From assembly GCF_040096225.1 (NCBI RefSeq), contig NZ_JBBMFC010000029.1, forward strand, positions 1 through 27,432: a stretch of 27,432 nucleotides of DNA. The letters are read 5' to 3'. This stretch comes from Hominiventricola aquisgranensis (GTDB lineage Bacteria > Bacillota > Clostridia > Lachnospirales > Lachnospiraceae). Below are positions 7,011 through 14,907 of this stretch, piece by piece (position 1 is the stretch's first letter; each line of letters begins with the position of its first letter). The position numbers and the translations under genes are program-made. The notes beneath the pieces were generated by a model, which saw nothing but the letters and a program-made list of their open reading frames with translations, searched no databases and was not told the origin of the DNA.

Positions 7011-8345
7011 CTACATGATACTCTTCATAGTTTCAATTACTTTTCCAACATATTCTTTGCAAAGCTCCTGGGTGGTTGCCTCTACCATGACACGCAGCAG
7101 CGGCTCCGTACCGCTCTCACGCACCAGGATACGTCCGTCGCTTCCCAGATCTTCTTTCACCTGTTCGATCACTTCTTTTACCGCCGGATGCTCCAGCACT
7201 GCTTTCTTGTCTGTCACTCGTAAGTTCTCCAGCAGCTGTGGATAGATCTTCACCTCAGATGCCAGTGTTCCCAGTGTCGTCTTCTTCTCCAGCAGCACTT
7301 CCATGATCTTTAGGGAAGTCAGGATACCGTCACCTGTAGTCGCATGTTTGCTGAAAATAATATGGCCAGACTGCTCACCGCCCAGACGATAGCCGTTCTC
7401 CATCATATTTTCAAATACATATTTATCGCCGACCTTGGTCTGCTGGTAATGAAGTCCAACTTTGTCGCATGCCTTGTACAGACCAATATTGGACATGACG
7501 GTGGTAACGATCATATCATCCTTGAGCTGTCCGATCTCTTTGAGATATTTACCACACACATAGAGGATCAGGTCTCCATCGATTACATTTCCATTTTCAT
7601 CTACTGCCAGGCAGCGGTCTGCGTCTCCGTCATAAGCGAATCCTACATCCAGTCCTTTTTCTTTTACAAATGCCTGCAGTCCCTCGATATGGGTGGATCC
7701 GCAGTCACGGTTGATGTTGGTTCCGTCCGGTTCGTTGTTGATCACATAGGTCTTAGCCCCCAGTGCATCAAATACACTCTTGGCAATGGAAGATGCACTT
7801 CCGTTGGAACAGTCAAGTCCTACACGCATGGTCTTGAAGGAACGTGTCGGCAGAGAGATCAGATAACCGATGTAGCGGTTACGGCCTGCAGAAAAGTCCA
7901 CCGTGCGTCCGATATTTTCTCTGGTTGCAAATGGGATCTCTTCGGTCTTGCCATCAATATAATCCTCGATCTTCTGCTCCACATCTGCTTCCAGCTTGTA
8001 GCCGTTTCCGTTGATGATCTTGATTCCATTATCATAGAACGGGTTGTGGCTGGCAGAAATCATGATGCCGCAGTCAAAGCCTTCGGTCCTTACCACGTAA
8101 GATACGCTCGGTGTGGTGGTTACATGAAGCAGATATACATCTGCTCCGGATGCAGTCAGACCTGCTACCAGTGAGTACTCAAACATATAGCTGGATCTTC
8201 TGGTATCTTTTCCGATCACAACCTGTGCTTTGTGTTCCCTGCCATAGTACCAGCCAAGGAAACGACCTACTTTGTAGGCATGCTCAACGGTCAGATTTAC
8301 GTTTGCTTCTCCACGAAAGCCGTCTGTTCCAAAATATTTTCCCAT
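7011..8345 (-). CDS. glmM: Phosphoglucosamine mutase
   Basis: Interconverts glucosamine-6-phosphate and glucosamine-1-phosphate, a cytosolic step toward UDP-GlcNAc for peptidoglycan. The 444-residue length and start (MGKYFGTDGFRG) are canonical. The phosphoserine loop is ISASHNP with S99 as phosphoryl carrier. The Mg2+ loop YDGDADR lies near the middle and the C-terminal phosphate-binding RESGTEPLLRVMVE is intact, which separates GlmM from general phosphohexomutases. AAGGAG lies just upstream of the ATG. It is 61 nt downstream of prfA and likely shares its transcript. Confidence 0.96.
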   Translation of the reverse strand: MGKYFGTDGFRGEANVNLTVEHAYKVGRFLGWYYGREHKAQVVIGKDTRRSSYMFEYSLVAGLTASGADVYLLHVTTTPSVSYVVRTEGFDCGIMISASHNPFYDNGIKIINGNGYKLEADVEQKIEDYIDGKTEEIPFATRENIGRTVDFSAGRNRYIGYLISLPTRSFKTMRVGLDCSNGSASSIAKSVFDALGAKTYVINNEPDGTNINRDCGSTHIEGLQAFVKEKGLDVGFAYDGDADRCLAVDENGNVIDGDLILYVCGKYLKEIGQLKDDMIVTTVMSNIGLYKACDKVGLHYQQTKVGDKYVFENMMENGYRLGGEQSGHIIFSKHATTGDGILTSLKIMEVLLEKKTTLGTLASEVKIYPQLLENLRVTDKKAVLEHPAVKEVIEQVKEDLGSDGRILVRESGTEPLLRVMVEATTQELCKEYVGKVIETMKSIM

Positions 8346-8406
8346 GTTTTGCTCCTTACTATCCTACTTAATATATTTTTTATAAGGTCATCTGACAGCG
8401 AAGACC

Positions 8407-9480
8407 TTAATCGTTCATATTTGCCAGCTTCTTTGCCTGATCGGCTGCGATACAGGCATCGATGATCTCCTGGATATCTCCATTCATGATCTTATCAAGC
8501 TTATACAGTGTCAGGTTGATCCGGTGATCGGTCACACGTCCCTGTGGGAAGTTGTAGGTACGGATCTTCTCGGAACGGTCTCCGGTACCGATCTGGCTGC
8601 GGCGCATCTCTGCCTCCGCATCATGTCTCTGCTGCTGTTCAATATCATACAGCTTTGCACGAAGCAGTGCAAATGCCTTTGCTTTATTCTGAAGCTGTGA
8701 TTTCTCGGTCTGGCTGTATACCACGATTCCAGTCGGATAATGCGTAAGACGCACTGCGGAGTCTGTGGTGTTGACACACTGTCCACCGTTACCGGATGCA
8801 CGCATAACGTCGATACGGATATCTTTGTCCTCGATCTTGATATCAATATCCTCATCTACCTCCGGCATCACTGCCACACTGATCGTTGATGTATGGATAC
8901 GTCCACCGGACTCTGTCTCCGGCACACGCTGCACACGATGAACGCCAGACTCATATTTCATCATGGAATATGCGCCCTGACCATTGATCATAAAGGTCAC
9001 GCTCTTCATACCGCCGATACCGATCTCGTCGCACTCCACGATCTCCGTCTTCCAGCGTCTGGACTCTGCATAATGCACATACATCCGATAAATCTCAGCT
9101 GCGAACAGAGCTGCCTCATCTCCACCTGCGCCGGCACGGATCTCCACGATAACGTTCTTCTCATCATTAGGATCCTTGGGCAGAAGCAGGATCTTCATCT
9201 CCTGTTCCAGCTCTATGATCCGCTTCTTCGCGTCAGACATCTCTTCCTTGAGCATCTCACGCATCTCATCATCAGACTCGCTCTCCAGCATGGCGAGACT
9301 GTCTTCTACGGTTTCCTGACATTTCCGATATTCTGTGTAGGCATCCACCAGCGGCTGCAGGTCAGACTGCTCCTTCATCAGCTTGCGGAAACGATTCTGG
9401 TCATTGACTACCGACGGTTCGGTCAGTTCGTTGGTGATCTCTTCAAACCGTCTTACCAGATCTTCCAGTTTATCAAACAT
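8407..9480 (-). CDS. prfA: Peptide chain release factor 1
   Basis: Recognises UAA and UAG at the ribosomal A site and triggers peptide release. The 357-residue length is standard. The codon-recognition P-x-T tripeptide is PET (187-189), with flanking HRVQRVP and RIHTS, and the catalytic GGQ is at 232-234 within RASGNGGQCVNTTDSAVR. RF2 would have SPF instead. Start ATG has GGAGG at good spacing. It lies 18 nt downstream of prmC, whose product methylates the GGQ glutamine, a widely conserved pairing. Confidence 0.97.
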   Translation of the reverse strand: MFDKLEDLVRRFEEITNELTEPSVVNDQNRFRKLMKEQSDLQPLVDAYTEYRKCQETVEDSLAMLESESDDEMREMLKEEMSDAKKRIIELEQEMKILLLPKDPNDEKNVIVEIRAGAGGDEAALFAAEIYRMYVHYAESRRWKTEIVECDEIGIGGMKSVTFMINGQGAYSMMKYESGVHRVQRVPETESGGRIHTSTISVAVMPEVDEDIDIKIEDKDIRIDVMRASGNGGQCVNTTDSAVRLTHYPTGIVVYSQTEKSQLQNKAKAFALLRAKLYDIEQQQRHDAEAEMRRSQIGTGDRSEKIRTYNFPQGRVTDHRINLTLYKLDKIMNGDIQEIIDACIAADQAKKLANMND

Positions 9481-9498
9481 CTTTTTTCCTCCATATCA

Positions 9499-10344
9499 TT
9501 AACCACAGTACACGCCGCTCACGACCCGGTCAAGTCCTGCCAGATCCTGAATCACGCGCACCTCTGCAAAATGTTCCTTCATAAGGGCGCTGACTGCTTC
9601 TCCCTGATCGTAGCCGATCTCGAAGAGCAGCCGTCCGCCTTTTCTTAAATACTGCACACTCTCTGCCGTGATCTTCCTGTAAAAATCAAGGCCGTCTTCT
9701 CCGCCATCCAGTGCCATACGTGGCTCATGGATACGCACCTCTTCTTCCAGTGTCTCCACCACTGCTTTTTCAATATATGGTGGATTGGACAGAATCATGT
9801 CATACTGCCCCTGCACTTCTGCGAAGAGATCGCTGTGCAGAAATGTGGCTTCTACCTGAAGCCGCCCGGCATTTTCTTCTGCCACCTGCAAAGCCTCTCT
9901 GGACAGATCCACACCGGTTCCGTGAAGGATTCCACGGCACTTTTTCTCTCCCAGCTTCAGAACGCTCAATAAGATGCATCCCGATCCGGTACACACATCC
10001 AGAATGTCCATGCCGCTCCTCACATAGTTCAGTGCCTCTTCCACCAGCACCTCGGTGTCCTGTCTGGGAATCAGCACATGTTCGTTGACCTTGAATGTAA
10101 GGCCCATAAACTCCTGCTCCCCGGTCAGATGCTGCAGCGGAATGTGGGTGCTTCTCTTGTCTATCATCTGACGGTACAAGACTTCCTGTTCCTGCGGCAC
10201 TTCCCGCTCTGGGTCCAGAAAATACTGGCTGCGGCTCACACCTGTCACATATTCCAGCAGATACCAGGCGTCCAAATCCCACTCTGCGATCCCGGCATTC
10301 TGAAGAATCTCTCTTCCTTGTTTTAATAAGGTTCCCAGTGTCAT
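9499..10344 (-). CDS. prmC: Release factor glutamine N5-methyltransferase
   Basis: SAM-dependent methylation of the GGQ glutamine in release factors, which speeds termination. The 281-residue protein has the small N-terminal helical substrate-binding domain (1-85) and then a Rossmann methyltransferase with DVCTGSGCI (116-124, SAM loop) and the diagnostic NPPY (187-190). The ATG directly abuts the TAG of the DUF1385 gene, indicating translational coupling, and prfA follows directly. Confidence 0.95.
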   Translation of the reverse strand: MTLGTLLKQGREILQNAGIAEWDLDAWYLLEYVTGVSRSQYFLDPEREVPQEQEVLYRQMIDKRSTHIPLQHLTGEQEFMGLTFKVNEHVLIPRQDTEVLVEEALNYVRSGMDILDVCTGSGCILLSVLKLGEKKCRGILHGTGVDLSREALQVAEENAGRLQVEATFLHSDLFAEVQGQYDMILSNPPYIEKAVVETLEEEVRIHEPRMALDGGEDGLDFYRKITAESVQYLRKGGRLLFEIGYDQGEAVSALMKEHFAEVRVIQDLAGLDRVVSGVYCG

Positions 10345-11379
10345 CTACAGATCCTCGATCTTGATCTCATCCAGCTCCTCCAGTTCCGGTACGTCTGTCT
10401 GCCCGGATTCAAGCTCCGGTACATCCGGTTCCAGCTCCTCCAGCGGCTCCTCCTCTTTGAGTCCCTGGAATGCTCTCCAGTCAAAGACTGCTTCCACTGC
10501 TGCGATGGCAACCTCGATCATGTCATCATCCGGCTCTTTGGTGGTCAGCATCTGCATCCCTTTGCCCGGAAGACTTAAGATCCGCATGACAATATTGTTG
10601 CTGCGTCCTGCCAGGCGAATGAACTCATATGCCACTCCGGCAATGACCGGAACCAGCAGCACACGGACGACCACTCGTGCCACCGGTGACTCTACCCGAA
10701 TGAAGATAAAGAAAATAATACTGATCACCATAACGATGAACAGAAAGCTGGTGCCGCAGCGCGCATGATAACGGGAGCTTTTCCGCACATTTCTCACACT
10801 CAGTGCTCTTCCGCGCTCAATGCAATTGATACACTTGTGCTCTGCACCATGATACATATACGTTCTGCGGATATCCTTCATAGAAGAGATCAGTGCCACA
10901 TAGAGAATGAAGATTCCCATGCGGATACAGCCTTCCACAATGGCCAGCAGTGTATTGGATACGATAAATTTCCGAAAAAGTCCGGACAGGAAGTAGGGAA
11001 GCAGCATAAAGATCAGCACTGCCATGATCACAGAAAATGCCACGGTCGCTCCCATCACTACTTTCTCTGCCTTCTCACCAAACAGCTTCAGAAGAAATTT
11101 CTCAAATTTTCCCGGCTTTGCCTCTTCTTCCTCATCCTCATAAAAGCTTGCGGACCAGGACAGAGTCTTCATTCCCAGGATCATAGAATCTATAAAATTC
11201 ACCATTCCCCGGATCAACGGCAGCTTCGCCCAGGCTTTGTCTCCTGCAATACCAACATACTCGTCAATCTTTACCTCGATCTCGCCGTCCGGTCTTCTCA
11301 CGGCTACGGAGTACTGGCTCTTATTTTTCATCATAATGCCTTCCAGCACTGCCTGACCGCCTATTCCTGATGGTTTCAA
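10345..11379 (-). CDS. DUF1385 integral membrane protein
   Basis: A 344-residue membrane protein of unknown biochemical function (DUF1385; YqhQ-like). The N-terminus has the conserved GGQAVLEGIMM (7-17). Hydrophobic segments lie near 107-136, 142-167, 209-227 and 232-250. Between them are the family motif YHGAEHKCI (176-184) and RYHARCGTSFL (203-213), whose His/Cys residues suggest metal binding (inference). The C-terminus is strongly acidic and glutamate-rich. It follows rpmE after a terminator hairpin and abuts prmC, the usual clostridial order. AAAGGATG lies upstream of the ATG. Confidence 0.88.
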   Translation of the reverse strand: MKPSGIGGQAVLEGIMMKNKSQYSVAVRRPDGEIEVKIDEYVGIAGDKAWAKLPLIRGMVNFIDSMILGMKTLSWSASFYEDEEEEAKPGKFEKFLLKLFGEKAEKVVMGATVAFSVIMAVLIFMLLPYFLSGLFRKFIVSNTLLAIVEGCIRMGIFILYVALISSMKDIRRTYMYHGAEHKCINCIERGRALSVRNVRKSSRYHARCGTSFLFIVMVISIIFFIFIRVESPVARVVVRVLLVPVIAGVAYEFIRLAGRSNNIVMRILSLPGKGMQMLTTKEPDDDMIEVAIAAVEAVFDWRAFQGLKEEEPLEELEPDVPELESGQTDVPELEELDEIKIEDL

Positions 11380-11403
11380 TATTTCACATCCTTTGGTTTA
11401 ATT

Positions 11404-11437
11404 AAAAATAGGTTGAGATTACTTCTAACCTCAACCT
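11404..11437 (-). terminator. Intrinsic terminator after rpmE
   Basis: Minus-strand RNA 11437-11426 pairs with 11421-11410 as 12 bp (one G-U) around a GAAG loop, followed by AUUUUUAA. It lies 14 nt past the rpmE stop and ends only 24 nt before the DUF1385 start, so it probably terminates partially and sets the ratio of rpmE to the downstream genes. Confidence 0.8.
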
Positions 11438-11451
11438 TACTTTTAGCAATC

Positions 11452-11655
11452 TTATTTGCTGATACCATATTTACGATTGAACTTATCAATACGTCCGCGG
11501 GCTGCTGCCACTTTCTGCTGTCCAGTGTAGAATGAATGACACTTGGAACAGATCTCCACATGGATATCAGGTTTGGTAGAACCGGTAACAAATGTGTTAC
11601 CGCAGTTGCAGGTTACGGTTGCCTGATAGTACTCCGGATGGATTCCTTCTCTCAT
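11452..11655 (-). CDS. rpmE: 50S ribosomal protein L31 (zinc-binding type)
   Basis: Component of the large subunit at the central protuberance/intersubunit bridge. The 67-residue length fits. Starts MREGIHPEYY, ends RGRIDKFNRKYGISK. The four cysteines of the zinc-containing form are present: CNC (16 and 18) and CSKC. I chose the ATG at 11655 because GAGAGGTGAAAAGAAT precedes it at normal spacing; an in-frame ATG at 11715 would add 20 atypical residues. It has its own strong promoter and a structured leader, and a terminator follows. Confidence 0.97.
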   Translation of the reverse strand: MREGIHPEYYQATVTCNCGNTFVTGSTKPDIHVEICSKCHSFYTGQQKVAAARGRIDKFNRKYGISK

Positions 11656-11815
11656 ATTCTTTTCACCTCTCTTATTATTCGTGAACTTCCAGCACAGGTG
11701 CTGATTCCCGGCCAATACCGCTCCGATACTTCCACGGTAAGATATCCCGGGCTAACCCCGCAAGTCCCTGCGGTTCTCTGATTGCCTGTGGGCAATCACC
11801 TACATTAACCATTAG
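11656..11815 (-). promoter_or_regulatory. Structured 5' leader of rpmE
   Basis: About 150 nt of untranslated leader between the rpmE promoter and its ATG, rich in inverted repeats. On the minus strand these are a GATTGCC/GGCAATC 7-bp hairpin (11797-11780), an imperfect AACCGCA/TGCGGGGTT hairpin, a GATA..CTT/AAG..TATC pair and a CAGCA/TGCTG hairpin near 11700. None is followed by a U-tract. L31 autoregulatory leaders are known in several phyla, so this is a plausible ribosomal-protein leader, but I cannot match it to a covariance model by eye. Confidence 0.45.
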
Positions 11816-11844
11816 ATTATAGCACAGGCACATGCCTGATGCAA
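11816..11844 (-). promoter_or_regulatory. Strong predicted promoter of rpmE
   Basis: TTGCAT (11844-11839) and a perfect TATAAT (11821-11816) with 17-nt spacing, immediately downstream of the rho stop codon. The spacer itself contains a 6-bp inverted repeat, CAGGCA-TG-TGCCTG, which could be an operator. Confidence 0.8.
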
Positions 11845-11851
11845 GAATTTC

Positions 11852-13192
11852 TTAGAAAAATCTTGTCTGTTTTGCATTTTGTGCAAATTCTTTATTGTCT
11901 TTGGTCCGTGAGAACAGGTTGAGGATGGTCTCTACGGCATCATCTGCTTTCATTCCATTGAGTGCTTTACGGATATTGTCCATAGCCTGCTGTTCGTCCG
12001 GATCCAGCAGAAGGTCATCTCGACGGGTACTGGATTTGGGAATATCGATAGCCGGGAAGATTCTCTTCTCGGACAGCTTCCGGTCAAGCACCAGTTCCAT
12101 ATTACCGGTACTCTTGAACTCCTCGTAGACCACGTCATCCATCTTGCTGCCGGTATCAACCAGAGCCGTTGCAAGAATGGTCAGGCTTCCGCCTTCTCTT
12201 AAGTTTCTCGCTGCACCGAAGAAACGCTTCGGCATATGCAATGCAGCCGGATCAAGACCACCGGACAGGGTACGTCCGCTTGGCGGAACGATCAGGTTGT
12301 AGGCACGGGCCAGTCGGGTGATGCTGTCCAGAAGGATCACTACGTCCTTTCCTGACTCTACCATACGCTTTGCACGTTCGATCACCATCTCTGACACTCT
12401 CTTGTGGCGCTCAGCCAGTTCATCGAATGTAGAATAGACAACCTCCACATGCTGTCCCTCGATCGCCTCTTTTACATCCGTAACCTCCTCCGGACGCTCA
12501 TCGATCAGAAGGATGATCAGATACATCTCCGGATTGTTGGTGGTAATAGATTTTGCCACTTCTTTCAGAAGGGTTGTCTTACCTGCTTTCGGAGGAGCTA
12601 CGATCATACCACGCTGTCCTTTTCCGATGGGTGCGATCTCATCCATCACACGGACTGCCGTACTTCCTCCTTTCCGTTCCAGACGAATCCTCTGATTCGG
12701 GAAGATTGGAGTCAGATCTTCAAAATTCGGACGTTTTGCATTTACATCCGGATTCAGATCATTCACGCTTTTCAGATATAACAATGCACTGAATTTTTCT
12801 TTTTCCGTCTTAATCTTCGTATTTCCAACCAGGATATCACCGGTCTTCAGTCCGAATCTACGGATCTGTGCCGGAGATACGTAGACGTCATGCTCTCCCG
12901 GAAGATAATGATCACTTCTGATAAATCCAAAACCGTCTGCCATAACTTCCAGAATACCGGTCACGGTCTGTCCACTGTCCAGCTGTTCCATATCAGCCAC
13001 GGTGCGTCCGCTGTCTGCAGCCTGCGCTTTCACTGACTCTGCAGCTCTTTCCTTCTCGTCTTCTGCCAGCATCACCTGGATCACAGCCTCTTTCCGCATG
13101 GTAGAGGTTCCTTTGATGCCTCTGCTCTTAGCCACATCTCTTAATACTGCCAGAGAAAGAGACTCATATTTTTCTTTCATATTATCTGCCAT
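11852..13192 (-). CDS. rho: Transcription termination factor Rho
   Basis: Hexameric RNA helicase that ends transcription at C-rich, untranslated RNA. From the chosen start it has 446 residues: N-terminal SAP-like helical part (about 8-42), a charged linker, the cold-shock RNA-binding fold (GILEVMADGFGFIRS, 79-93), then the RecA-like ATPase with P-loop APPKAGKTTLL (199-209) and Walker B DVVILLDSITRLARAYN. There is no large N-terminal insertion. Start: AGGAGG is 5 nt before the ATG at 13192 (MADNMKEK); the in-frame ATG at 13222 has no ribosome binding site. It is divergent from the radical SAM gene and followed by the rpmE promoter without an obvious terminator. Confidence 0.96.
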   Translation of the reverse strand: MADNMKEKYESLSLAVLRDVAKSRGIKGTSTMRKEAVIQVMLAEDEKERAAESVKAQAADSGRTVADMEQLDSGQTVTGILEVMADGFGFIRSDHYLPGEHDVYVSPAQIRRFGLKTGDILVGNTKIKTEKEKFSALLYLKSVNDLNPDVNAKRPNFEDLTPIFPNQRIRLERKGGSTAVRVMDEIAPIGKGQRGMIVAPPKAGKTTLLKEVAKSITTNNPEMYLIILLIDERPEEVTDVKEAIEGQHVEVVYSTFDELAERHKRVSEMVIERAKRMVESGKDVVILLDSITRLARAYNLIVPPSGRTLSGGLDPAALHMPKRFFGAARNLREGGSLTILATALVDTGSKMDDVVYEEFKSTGNMELVLDRKLSEKRIFPAIDIPKSSTRRDDLLLDPDEQQAMDNIRKALNGMKADDAVETILNLFSRTKDNKEFAQNAKQTRFF

Positions 13193-13327
13193 AAAATCCT
13201 CCTGCGATTTTTTCTTCGTCATCTGTTGTCTTAACTAAATGGGGAAATGTTCCGCCTGACGTGCGAAATAGTTGTATGGAATCTGTCTGTCGATGAATAC
13301 CTGTCTTTCTTCACTAACACTATTTTT

Positions 13328-13356
13328 AGTATACTCTCTTTATCCCTAAATGAAAA
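13328..13356 (-). promoter_or_regulatory. Predicted promoter of rho
   Basis: TATACT (13333-13328) with a weak TTTTCA -35 (13356-13351) at 17 nt. It would give a leader of about 130 nt before the rho start; Rho leaders are often autoregulated, but I see no clear structure here. Confidence 0.45.
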
Positions 13357-13368
13357 GGGAAACTTTCA

Positions 13369-13397
13369 TTGATTTTTATTTTTTCCTATGATAGATT
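13369..13397 (+). promoter_or_regulatory. Predicted promoter of the radical SAM gene, possibly leaderless
   Basis: TTGATT (13369-13374) and TAGATT (13392-13397) are spaced by 17 nt. Counting from the -10, transcription would begin at about 13404, which is the A of the start codon. No Shine-Dalgarno sequence is present upstream of that ATG. Confidence 0.45.
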
Positions 13398-13403
13398 GAA
13401 TAT

Positions 13404-14348
13404 ATGAGACTATGGAATGACAAACCTTACCACTCTCTGGACTATGAGTTAAAAAAACGGTTCGGAGAAAAAGTATATCGACTGGCGTTAAACGGCGGCA
13501 TGACCTGTCCTAACCGGGACGGCACTGTAGGTCACGGAGGCTGCATCTTCTGCAGCGGCGGCGGTTCCGGCGAATTTGCCTCCGATCCGGCCCTCTCCAT
13601 CCGGGAACAGATTGAATCCGGCAAGGAACGGCTCTCCCACAAACGCCCGGTCAATGCATACATTGCCTATTTTCAGGCATTTACCAATACCTATGCACCG
13701 GTGGATTATCTGCGGACCATCTTCACAGAAGCCATTGCCCATCCCCAGGTGGTATTATTATCTATCGCCACCCGCCCGGACTGCCTGCAGCCAGAGATCG
13801 TGGAGCTGCTGGCCCAGTTAAATCAGATCAAGCCTGTCTGGGTGGAGCTTGGACTTCAGACCATGCACGAAGATACCGCCCGTGATATCCGGCGCGGTTA
13901 TCCCCTGTCCGTCTTTGAGGATGCGGTGAACCGTCTGCGTGCGGCTGGTCTGGAAGTGATCGTCCACACGATCCTCGGACTTCCCGGAGAAGACCAGGAG
14001 CGGATGTTTGAAACCCTGCATTATCTGAACGATCAGGATATTCAAGGCATAAAGCTCCAGCTTCTGCATATTTTGAAAGGGACAGACCTGGCAGTCCGCT
14101 ACGCGGAAGACCCGTTCCACGTATTTACTATGGAGGAATATGTGAAGCTGATCCCCGCCTGCGTGGAGATCTTACGCCCTGATCTGGTCATCCACCGGCT
14201 GACCGGTGATGGTCCTAAGGATCTGCTCATCGAGCCCCGCTGGAGTCTGGCAAAGAGAACTGTGCTGAACAGTATTCACCGGGAATTCCGCCTGCTGGAT
14301 ACGTGGCAGGGAAAAAAATATAGAAAGAAGGAGACACCCTATGGCTGA
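13404..14348 (+). CDS. TIGR01212-family radical SAM protein (YhcC-like)
   Basis: A 314-residue radical SAM enzyme of the YhcC/TIGR01212 family, whose substrate is not established to my knowledge. The cluster-binding cysteines follow the family's wide spacing: C35, C47 and C50 (TCPNRDG then GGCIFC). The N-terminus (WNDKPYHSLDYELKKRFGEKVYRLALNGG) matches family members, so the ATG at 13404 is right although it lacks a ribosome binding site. ELGLQTMHEDTARDIRRGY and the TILGLPGED strand are typical of the TIM-barrel. It overlaps the next gene by 8 bp, so the two are co-transcribed and translationally coupled. Confidence 0.9.
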   Translation: MRLWNDKPYHSLDYELKKRFGEKVYRLALNGGMTCPNRDGTVGHGGCIFCSGGGSGEFASDPALSIREQIESGKERLSHKRPVNAYIAYFQAFTNTYAPVDYLRTIFTEAIAHPQVVLLSIATRPDCLQPEIVELLAQLNQIKPVWVELGLQTMHEDTARDIRRGYPLSVFEDAVNRLRAAGLEVIVHTILGLPGEDQERMFETLHYLNDQDIQGIKLQLLHILKGTDLAVRYAEDPFHVFTMEEYVKLIPACVEILRPDLVIHRLTGDGPKDLLIEPRWSLAKRTVLNSIHREFRLLDTWQGKKYRKKETPYG

Positions 14349-14853
14349 TACGCTGAGTTTATATAAACTGATCATTCTGAAAATGCTGGAACAGGTGGAA
14401 TATCCGCTGACCAATTCTCAGATCACCGAATTTATTCTGGACAAAGAATACACCAATTATTTCACCGTTCAGCAGGCACTCTCCGAGATGGATGAGACCG
14501 GTCTTGTAAATGTGACTACCAAGCGAAATAATTCTCTGTATCACATCACCGATGCCGGAAAAAATACACTGGAATTTTTTGGGAATAAGATCTCTGATGC
14601 GATCCTGACAGATATTCACAATTACCTGGAGGAACACAAGATCGCGATCCGTGAAGCTCTGTCTACCACCGCTGATTATTTTGTAGGAAATAATGGCGAG
14701 TACGTGGTACGCTGCCGCGTTCGTGAGCAGGATTCCAATCTGATCGACCTGACTTTCCAGGTTCCATCAAAAAAGCAGGCGGAATCCGCCTGCAGTCACT
14801 GGGCTGAAAAAAGCCAGAATATTTATGCTACGATCATGAAAGAACTCTTGTAA
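14341..14853 (+). CDS. DUF4364 winged-helix protein
   Basis: A 170-residue protein of the clostridial DUF4364 family. The first 75 residues (LYKLIILKMLEQVEYPLTNSQ, then ILDKEYTNYFTVQQALSEM and LYHITDAGKNTLEFF) read as a PadR/MarR-like winged helix, so DNA binding is likely but targets are unknown. The C-terminal half is an alpha/beta domain of unknown role. AAGGAG lies 7 nt before the ATG, inside the end of the radical SAM gene. A long hairpin follows the stop directly. Confidence 0.85.
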   Translation: MADTLSLYKLIILKMLEQVEYPLTNSQITEFILDKEYTNYFTVQQALSEMDETGLVNVTTKRNNSLYHITDAGKNTLEFFGNKISDAILTDIHNYLEEHKIAIREALSTTADYFVGNNGEYVVRCRVREQDSNLIDLTFQVPSKKQAESACSHWAEKSQNIYATIMKELL

Positions 14854-14903
14854 ACCTTCAGAGTGCATCCGCAAATGCAATTTTGCGAATGCACTCTGAA
14901 GGT
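14854..14903. repeat. Long palindrome between convergent genes (repeat copy 1)
   Basis: A perfect 15-bp inverted repeat (14854-14868 and 14889-14903), one mismatch, then CGCAAA/TTTGCG, with a 6-nt loop. It fills the gap between the convergent DUF4364 and AI-2E genes and may end transcription from both sides, although the flanking T-runs are short (ATTTTA on the plus strand, TTTA on the minus). Its outer TTCAGAG/CTCTGAA arms and ATGCnnTTTTGC core recur at 22860-22905, so it looks like a dispersed element rather than a gene-specific terminator. Confidence 0.7.
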
Positions 14904-14907
14904 CATT

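Noticed and set aside
8383..8409. TAAGGTC/GACCTTA inverted repeat after prfA as a terminator
   Set aside because: The stem is 7 bp with a 13-nt loop and is followed by A-rich, not T-rich, sequence on the minus strand; prfA and glmM are probably co-transcribed.
11845..11862. CodY-box-like AATTTCTTAGAAAAAT near the rho stop
   Set aside because: It deviates from the CodY consensus by insertion and lies partly inside the rho coding end; too weak to call.
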